The position numbers were made by a program, and so were the translations under genes. From positions 1 through 11,333 of the forward strand of contig DAVT01000138.1 in assembly GCA_002505685.1 (NCBI GenBank): a stretch of 11,333 nt of DNA, read 5' to 3'. The notes beneath the pieces were generated by a model that had not been told where the DNA came from, did no database searches, and saw only the letters and a list, made by a program, of their open reading frames with translations. Positions 6,992-11,333 of this stretch are shown here, in pieces. Numbering within the stretch: the first letter of the stretch is position 1; the number at the start of each line of letters is the position of its first letter. Source of the DNA: Euryarchaeota archaeon UBA501. GTDB lineage: Archaea; Thermoplasmatota; Poseidoniia; Poseidoniales; Thalassarchaeaceae.

Positions 6992-7417
6992 CTAACAACA
7001 ACCACTTTCTCGCATCGGAGCGGCGATGAATTCTACTCTATCAATGTCCTTTGTATTCTTCAGTGCATCCACAATCTTGCGTAGCACTCCTGCTTTCCCA
7101 TTAATTTGCATAGTATCCACACAAGTGTGGCTTTCTGGTAAGCAATTGTGGTGGTATGAATTGACTGTAATGGAATTGGTATGCCTTAATTCCATCAATT
7201 TATTTTCAACTCCATGCTGATAATATATCACCATCGTTCCTTCGACTTTTTGCTCACTGTCCATAGAATTCAAGTCACCACGACGCGTGGCTTCTGAAAA
7301 ATGAATAGTTGCGTCTCGAAGAAACATGCTTCGGTTTTGGTAACCTGATTGTAAAATAATTTGGTCTAACTCCGCAGCGAATTCTTTGTCGGTACTAAAT
7401 GAAAATACTCGGCTCAT
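6992..7417 (-). CDS. NikR-family metal-responsive transcriptional regulator (RHH plus ACT-like domain)
   Basis: The 141-residue protein has the two-domain plan of NikR. Residues 1-45 form an RHH DNA-binding domain (RVFSFSTDKEFAAELDQII, then a second helix after SGYQNRSMFLRDA). Residues about 58-135 form the ACT-like metal-sensing and tetramerising domain (GTMVIYYQHGVENKLMEL, INGKAGVLRKIVDAL, RVEFIAA). In E. coli NikR nickel is bound by His76, His87, His89 and Cys95. Cys99 here aligns with Cys95 by its distance from GKAG, and His79 is near His76. The segment between differs: His89, His90, Cys92, His97 and Cys99 crowd together, and the protein ends in CysCys (140-141). This suggests altered metal preference, perhaps zinc, iron or cobalt. 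It is divergent from a ZIP transporter 63 bases away, so that transporter is its likely target. Nickel specificity should not be assumed, so no gene symbol is given. Confidence 0.85.
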   Translation of the reverse strand: MSRVFSFSTDKEFAAELDQIILQSGYQNRSMFLRDATIHFSEATRRGDLNSMDSEQKVEGTMVIYYQHGVENKLMELRHTNSITVNSYHHNCLPESHTCVDTMQINGKAGVLRKIVDALKNTKDIDRVEFIAAPMRESGCC

Positions 7418-7438
7418 AAATTGGTGAAATAGATTATA

Positions 7439-7466
7439 TTAATAACATTTCTTAAATATGTATTAA
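7439..7466. promoter_or_regulatory. Putative NikR-type operator between regulator and ZIP transporter
   Basis: TTAATA (7439-7444) and TATTAA (7461-7466) form a perfect inverted repeat separated by exactly 16 bases. The known NikR operator (GTATGA-N16-TCATAC) has the same 6-16-6 geometry. The element sits in the 63-base gap shared by the divergent regulator and transporter and overlaps their likely TATA boxes, where binding would repress both. The half sites are AT-only, so chance occurrence is a real possibility. Confidence 0.5.
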
Positions 7467-7473
7467 CAAACCG

Positions 7474-7479
7474 GGAGGT
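7474..7479 (+). promoter_or_regulatory. Shine-Dalgarno sequence of the ZIP transporter, unusually close to the start
   Basis: GGAGGT lies one base before ATG 7481, closer than the usual 4-8 bases. No in-frame start codon nearby gives a better spacing while keeping the first membrane helix, so ATG 7481 is retained. Confidence 0.5.
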
Positions 7480-7480
7480 T

Positions 7481-8608
7481 ATGGAAGCAAGCCTGATTGT
7501 ATTTACAGTAGCGACATTTGTAATCGCATTTTTGAGTGGAATAGTGCCGATTTTTTCTGGGATAACTGGGGATAAAGAACGGATGAAACAGTTGACTGGG
7601 GTTGCTGCTGGGGTAATTATTGCTTCAGCGATGTTAGTCGTTATTCCTGAAGGTATAGAGCTTGTGATGACAGATGACCATGGTGCTGATGAGGCATTGG
7701 CAGGTTCTGTTGCTTTGGTCATCCTAGAAGTTGATCATGGTGATATCACCGCAGATGAAGGTATTGAGGAGATTGAAGAATTGATTGGTGGGCATGATGA
7801 ACATGGTCATGAGGATCATGGGCACGATGATCATGGACATGATGACCACGGTCATGAATCAGATGCGAGCCTGTCTGATTCAATTGGGGACGTGATCGCC
7901 GAAGTTGAAGATGGAGATATCAATGCCTCAACAGGAATCGAAGAAATTGAGGAATTAATTTCCGAGCATGGTCATTCAGAGGAATCTCATGACGATCACT
8001 CAATCGGGATTTTGATGGGAGGAGCAATCATGGCTGGATTCCTTTTGATGTTCATTCTCGAAGGTTTAGGTATTGGTCATGGTGTTCACGAAGAGCACCA
8101 TGAGCATGAACAAGAGCATGGGCACGGACACGTGCACCATGCCGCTGCTGGTGGGTTGCTAGTGTTTGGACTTACATTGCATGCTGCGACAGACGGTTTG
8201 GCTATCGGGGCGGCATCGGCAACAGGTGATATGTCATTGACCATCGCTATTTTGTTGGCTGTTTTAATCCACAAGGGCCCTGTGGCTTTCAGTTTGGGAA
8301 TTTTCTCTATGCATGAAAGAGAAGAGCGCAAGGATTCTATCCGAGATGTGGCGATTTTTGCCGCTTCAACCCCTGTCCTAATCATTATCTCCGCCCTAGC
8401 TCTTCAGGGTCTTGACACACATTATATCGGGCTCACGATTCTATTCTCAGCAGGTACATTCTTGTATGTGGCAACAGTAGATACTCTACCTGATATTCAC
8501 AACCCTGATACTGGAAAGAAGGCAATGGTGAACGTACTGATTGGTGTTGCACTCTTCACCGTTATACTACTCATTGCAAACGCGATGGATTTGGGCCACG
8601 CGCATTAA
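7481..8608 (+). CDS. ZIP-family divalent metal transporter with His-rich loops
   Basis: This 375-residue integral membrane protein belongs to the ZIP (SLC39/ZupT) family, which imports zinc or related divalent metals into the cytoplasm. Helix 1 is at about residues 4-25. A long soluble insertion (about 65-174) follows the second helix; it contains HGHEDHGHDDHGHDDHGH (108-125) and further His clusters. A second His-rich loop lies at about 200-222. The family metal site is visible as H234-x3-D238 (LHAATDGLAIGAA) and H264-K-x-P267 (HKGPVAFSLG), with the usual small-residue helices after them. The C-terminus is GHAH. The soluble insertion carries an internal duplication: residues 70-105 and 128-163 match at 21 of 36 positions. 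It is transcribed divergently from a NikR-like regulator. Family is secure; the metal is unknown, with zinc the most likely. Confidence 0.94.
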   Translation: MEASLIVFTVATFVIAFLSGIVPIFSGITGDKERMKQLTGVAAGVIIASAMLVVIPEGIELVMTDDHGADEALAGSVALVILEVDHGDITADEGIEEIEELIGGHDEHGHEDHGHDDHGHDDHGHESDASLSDSIGDVIAEVEDGDINASTGIEEIEELISEHGHSEESHDDHSIGILMGGAIMAGFLLMFILEGLGIGHGVHEEHHEHEQEHGHGHVHHAAAGGLLVFGLTLHAATDGLAIGAASATGDMSLTIAILLAVLIHKGPVAFSLGIFSMHEREERKDSIRDVAIFAASTPVLIIISALALQGLDTHYIGLTILFSAGTFLYVATVDTLPDIHNPDTGKKAMVNVLIGVALFTVILLIANAMDLGHAH

Positions 8609-8650
8609 ATCTATTCAATCGACTTCAGCGAACCTTGAAGACGAGATGTG

Positions 8651-8667
8651 CACGGCCGTAGGCCGTG
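8651..8667 (+). repeat. Perfect 7-bp inverted repeat overlapping a GTG start
   Basis: CACGGCC (8651-8657), GTA, then GGCCGTG (8661-8667) can form a tight GC-rich hairpin. Its 3' arm contains GTG 8665, the first possible start of the hydrolase gene. The structure might mask that GTG, or may mean that translation starts just downstream at GTG 8677 or ATG 8680. Confidence 0.5.
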
Positions 8668-10530
8668 GCAGACGACGTGATGGAGGCGGTCCTCTTCGAT
8701 GAAGTGGATGCTGATGAGAGACGAGAGCGAATGCAACTCAATGGTGCGCTTGGTACAACTCTAGCAATTGTCGTTCTGTTTTTGGTTCTAGGTGCCACCA
8801 TTGGAGTGCCTGATGATTTGATGGGTGGAGATGCTGGTCAAAACAGCCATTGGTTACCTCCGGTCGAAGAGCGCTCTGGGAAAATTTACGATATCTCCGA
8901 TGTATTCAGCCGGGTTTCTTGGAATGGTAGCCACGCAATTGGGGAGGTTCAATCGATCTTTGTTGAGGTACCTGCAATTACACTAAAGGATGGAGGAGCG
9001 GGAGCTACGGGGGACGCAGAAGTCCATCTCGGACTTTGGCTTCCTGTCATTGAAGGATGCGATTATACCGGCAATATTAGCGATGAATGCAAAGTACCTG
9101 TTATTGCAGAAATTGGGCCCTACTATGATGATGGAGACGTTGATGCGCTGACGCCAGCCAACCGATTAGGGAGATTTTTGATTGAGAATTTTGTACCTCA
9201 TGGATTTGGAGTGGCACAAGTTTCTGTATTCGGTACAGGGGAATCAAATCATTGCATGGACCTGATGGGGCATGATGAGCAGGCCGGAATCAAGGCTGCT
9301 GTCGATTGGTTGGGCACACAACCTTGGTCGAATGGAAAAGTGGGAGCGATTGGAAAATCGTATGATGGTAGTACTCCTTGGAATGCTGCAGCGAGCGGAT
9401 CTGAGTATCTTGCCACAATCGTGCCAATGTCTGGGCTCATCGGCGTTCACGAACTGATGTGGAGAAATGGAAGCATGGAAGCACGTGGAGCAATTATGCA
9501 CAACGGCGTGTATGGTTCATTCGGGTTGGACGGCGATCTTGAAGATGCCCAGAATGGTTGTGAAGGATACATGGAAGGGTACTATGCTGGGCTTGGTGCT
9601 TATGCCACCGGTGACGACCTTTCTTGGATGAAGAGTGATTATTGGACGGAGAGATATTTCCTCGACCGAGCGATGGAACTGTACAATGGTTCGATCTACA
9701 TCATTCATGGGATGCAGGATTGGAACGTCGACCCGCATATGGCATTCCCCACACACCAAATTGCCATTGACAATGGGTTTGAGGTCAAGGGATTGTATGG
9801 TCAATGGATGCATGATTACCCGGACAGGCCAGATGGGCATGATGGAGGCATTGGATTTCCATGGTCACTACGCTGGGATTGGGCTGACGATTTGCTTGAG
9901 TGGTTTGATTTCTATCTTCGAGATGTTGGGCCTCAGCCCCGCTTGATCGCCGAAATTCAGGATGACTTGGGTGGTTGGAGAGTTGAGGATACCTATCCCC
10001 CATTGGATACGGATTGGAATGTAATGACTCTAGATCAATGTGAAATTGTTTCAGGAAATGATTTGATTGATTCAACCAGTGAAACAATACTTGATTGTGG
10101 AACCATGGAAGAAGATTTCCGAATTATTGGTATGCCTACAATACACATGGGCGCACGAATCTCATTACTCGGAACAAGTGGACATTTGTTTGTTGAAATG
10201 CAACGAGGTAGTGATGGTTCGCACCTAGGGCATGCAGTCATGGACTTGCGATTCTCCGATGGAGGAAAGGAAGGAAAGGTATTAGTTCCAGGTACTACGG
10301 TTCTTGCTAAAATGGAATTCTTTGCCATGGATGTTGTCGTTGAAGCTGGAGACAGTTTGATTTTGGTAATTACTCAAACTGGGGAAGATTACGTGCCGAG
10401 TGCCGTGAGCACTTTGCCAGTCAACGTATTCCTAGATGACCGAAGTACCCTTTCTCTTTCAACGGTAAACCGAACGTGTGATGATTTGTTTTTGCCTCCG
10501 ATGCAAGAACAATATCCTGGATGTATTTGA
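8665..10530 (+). CDS. Membrane-anchored S15/CocE-like alpha/beta hydrolase (Xaa-Pro dipeptidyl-peptidase-like)
   Basis: This 621-residue protein has one hydrophobic segment at about residues 26-48 after a charged N-terminus, giving a type II anchor with the catalytic part outside the cell. The alpha/beta hydrolase domain shows the S15/CocE plan. Gly-Pro-Tyr (151-153) is the likely oxyanion region. The nucleophile is Ser232 in GKSYDG, the acid is Asp352 in HGMQDWNVDP, and the base is His383 in QWMHDYPD. After about residue 440 a beta-rich C-terminal region (GMPTIHMGARISLLGTSG, then VMDLRFSDGG) matches the jelly-roll domain of PepX_C. These enzymes cleave X-Pro dipeptides or small esters/acyl groups, so a role in extracellular peptide or ester use is inferred. 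A stop at 8659-8661 limits the 5' end. GTG 8665, GTG 8677 and ATG 8680 are all possible starts and do not alter the anchor. Identity to family level is secure; the substrate is not. Confidence 0.9.
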   Translation: MADDVMEAVLFDEVDADERRERMQLNGALGTTLAIVVLFLVLGATIGVPDDLMGGDAGQNSHWLPPVEERSGKIYDISDVFSRVSWNGSHAIGEVQSIFVEVPAITLKDGGAGATGDAEVHLGLWLPVIEGCDYTGNISDECKVPVIAEIGPYYDDGDVDALTPANRLGRFLIENFVPHGFGVAQVSVFGTGESNHCMDLMGHDEQAGIKAAVDWLGTQPWSNGKVGAIGKSYDGSTPWNAAASGSEYLATIVPMSGLIGVHELMWRNGSMEARGAIMHNGVYGSFGLDGDLEDAQNGCEGYMEGYYAGLGAYATGDDLSWMKSDYWTERYFLDRAMELYNGSIYIIHGMQDWNVDPHMAFPTHQIAIDNGFEVKGLYGQWMHDYPDRPDGHDGGIGFPWSLRWDWADDLLEWFDFYLRDVGPQPRLIAEIQDDLGGWRVEDTYPPLDTDWNVMTLDQCEIVSGNDLIDSTSETILDCGTMEEDFRIIGMPTIHMGARISLLGTSGHLFVEMQRGSDGSHLGHAVMDLRFSDGGKEGKVLVPGTTVLAKMEFFAMDVVVEAGDSLILVITQTGEDYVPSAVSTLPVNVFLDDRSTLSLSTVNRTCDDLFLPPMQEQYPGCI

Positions 10531-10538
10531 GGAGGTGA
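10531..10538 (+). promoter_or_regulatory. Strong ribosome binding site fixing a TTG start
   Basis: GGAGGTGA directly follows the stop codon of the hydrolase gene and ends four bases before TTG 10543. It matches the archaeal 16S rRNA 3' end (anti-GGAGGTGATC) and decides the start. It also indicates co-transcription with the hydrolase gene, because no promoter fits between them. Confidence 0.8.
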
Positions 10539-10542
10539 GTGA

Positions 10543-11244
10543 TTGAGTTCAATTCCAACACTGCACATTTTGTACACATGCCCATTTTGCTGGAAGGTTC
10601 GCGGGTTGATTGAGCACCTCGGAATTGAGGCAAATTACGTCAGCGTAAATGGATTGAAAATTAAGAAAGAAGTTGCCTTTGCTGGAGATTGGGGGAAGGT
10701 CCCAGTATTCACTGACGAGAATGGAGAACACTTTGTTGACTCTACGCCTTTATTGAAACATATTGATGCAACATTTAATGATGGAAAAATGGCAAAGATG
10801 GGTGATTCAAAACGTCAAGAAGAATGGTTGGAATGGACGGATACCAAACTGTCTAAGGCGACGGTTCCAATCCTGTATGGGACCTTGGGCTCTGCACTGA
10901 AAACCACAACTCGTATTTCCAAAATTGAGAAATTTGGATTTTTTTCAAGGCGTCTGTACGCTTGGGCTGGATTCCCGATTATGTGGGGGATTATTGCCAA
11001 AAAGAGAGTCAAGAAAGATGGTCGGAAGCCGAAGCAATTGTGGCATGATTTGTTGACTGAATTCACTGATGAACACAATGGCAAACCATTCTTTGGGGGA
11101 GAAAGTCCTGACTTGGTTGATTTTGCCGCATTCGGATACATGAGGTCGATTTCTCCGTTCCCACAATTTTCATTGCTGAAGGATCACGATGCGGGTATGG
11201 CTTGGTACAATCGAATGCACGCATCACTGGATTCCACCAATTGA
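10543..11244 (+). CDS. PTGES2-like protein: glutaredoxin-like N-domain plus GST C-terminal domain
   Basis: The 233-residue protein begins with a thioredoxin-fold domain (residues about 5-78). It has the redox motif Cys13-Pro-Phe-Cys16 followed by WKVR, a cis-Pro in KVPVF (Pro54), and D-S-T (66-68), which in GSTs contacts the glutathione gamma-Glu. The C-terminal helical domain has EEWLEWTDTKL, the YGT...AL block, a long helix ending IAKKRVKK, and GKPFFGGESPDLVDFAAFGYMRSI. This order and spacing match the membrane-associated prostaglandin E synthase-2 (PTGES2) branch of the GST superfamily, not classical GSTs. A role in thiol redox or glutathione/heme binding is inferred from the family. Many archaea lack glutathione, so the physiological thiol is uncertain. 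The start is TTG 10543, set by GGAGGTGA. The gene lies 12 bases after the hydrolase and probably shares its mRNA. Confidence 0.85.
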   Translation: MSSIPTLHILYTCPFCWKVRGLIEHLGIEANYVSVNGLKIKKEVAFAGDWGKVPVFTDENGEHFVDSTPLLKHIDATFNDGKMAKMGDSKRQEEWLEWTDTKLSKATVPILYGTLGSALKTTTRISKIEKFGFFSRRLYAWAGFPIMWGIIAKKRVKKDGRKPKQLWHDLLTEFTDEHNGKPFFGGESPDLVDFAAFGYMRSISPFPQFSLLKDHDAGMAWYNRMHASLDSTN

Positions 11245-11249
11245 TGTTG

Positions 11250-11328
11250 AGAGAACATCGACAAGACGAACGGATGTGACGAGCCGTATGCCTGTGAGTC
11301 GATTGGAGGAGGACTGTCGATGTTCTCT
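11250..11328 (+). promoter_or_regulatory. 14-bp inverted repeat enclosing a leader and masking a start codon
   Basis: AGAGAACATCGACA (11250-11263) is the exact complement of 11315-11328. Between the arms, ACGG (11270-11273) can pair with CCGT (11284-11287), and GTC (11298-11300) with GAC (11312-11314), giving a possible three-way junction. A GGAGGAGG ribosome binding site (11305-11312) lies in the third stem-loop, and ATG 11320 lies in the closing stem. The structure could control translation of the next gene. Other readings are a small RNA of about 79 bases or a tiny inverted-repeat element. Confidence 0.6.
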
Positions 11329-11333
11329 GCGAT
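11320..11333 (+). CDS. Probable 5' start of the next gene, cut by the window end
   Basis: ATG 11320 follows GGAGGAGG (11305-11312) at a spacing of seven bases, a good translation start. Only four complete codons (Met-Phe-Ser-Ala) are in the window, so nothing can be said about the product. The start codon lies in the 3' arm of a 14-bp inverted repeat. Confidence 0.4.

Noticed and set aside
7414..7722. Minus-strand 102-residue open frame over the ZIP gene start
   Set aside because: It is an antisense shadow of the first ZIP helices and crosses the divergent promoter; it has no family features.

Overview
The window reads as a gene-dense archaeal chromosome segment. The evidence is AT-rich TATA-like boxes about 25-30 bases upstream of start codons (leaderless style), GGAGGTGA-type ribosome binding sites, a NikR-type ribbon-helix-helix (RHH) regulator, and membrane-anchored or secreted proteins with archaeal-style anchors. 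The gene mix (RHH-fused fumarase, M32 carboxypeptidase, S15-like hydrolase with an N-terminal anchor, glutathione-transferase-fold protein) would suit a marine Thermoplasmatota/Poseidoniales-like (Marine Group II) organism, but that placement is inference and was not tested.

Layout. 1-267: 3' end of a cyclophilin-type peptidyl-prolyl isomerase (+). 301-1899: class II fumarase carrying an N-terminal RHH domain (+). 1900-3355: about 1.45 kb without a convincing gene. It is packed with hairpins that make sense as RNA only on the minus strand, and it includes a tandemly duplicated unit of about 330 bases. 3356-4513 and 4553-6064: minus-strand pair encoding a beta-propeller protein and an M32 zinc carboxypeptidase. 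6206-6976: exported or anchored extracellular protein (+). 6992-7417 (-) and 7481-8608 (+): divergent NikR-like regulator and ZIP metal transporter, with an inverted repeat of NikR-operator geometry between them. 8665-10530 and 10543-11244 (+): membrane-anchored S15/CocE-like hydrolase followed at 12 bases by a PTGES2-like glutathione-transferase-fold protein. 11250-11333: a 14-bp inverted repeat whose 3' arm contains the likely start codon of the next gene.

The most important observation is the minus-strand structured RNA at about 1966-3240. At least eleven hairpins have GCAA (GNRA) tetraloops and one has cUUCGg. Several stems are continuous only on the minus strand, where A-C mismatches become G-U pairs. 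The two repeat copies show compensatory base-pair changes and a GCAA-to-UUCG loop exchange. A TATA-like box lies about 25 bases before the first hairpin. I do not recognise this RNA as a known family; it is a candidate large ornate noncoding RNA.

A second functional unit is metal homeostasis: a regulator with an unusual His/Cys-rich sensory domain divergently paired with a His-rich ZIP transporter.
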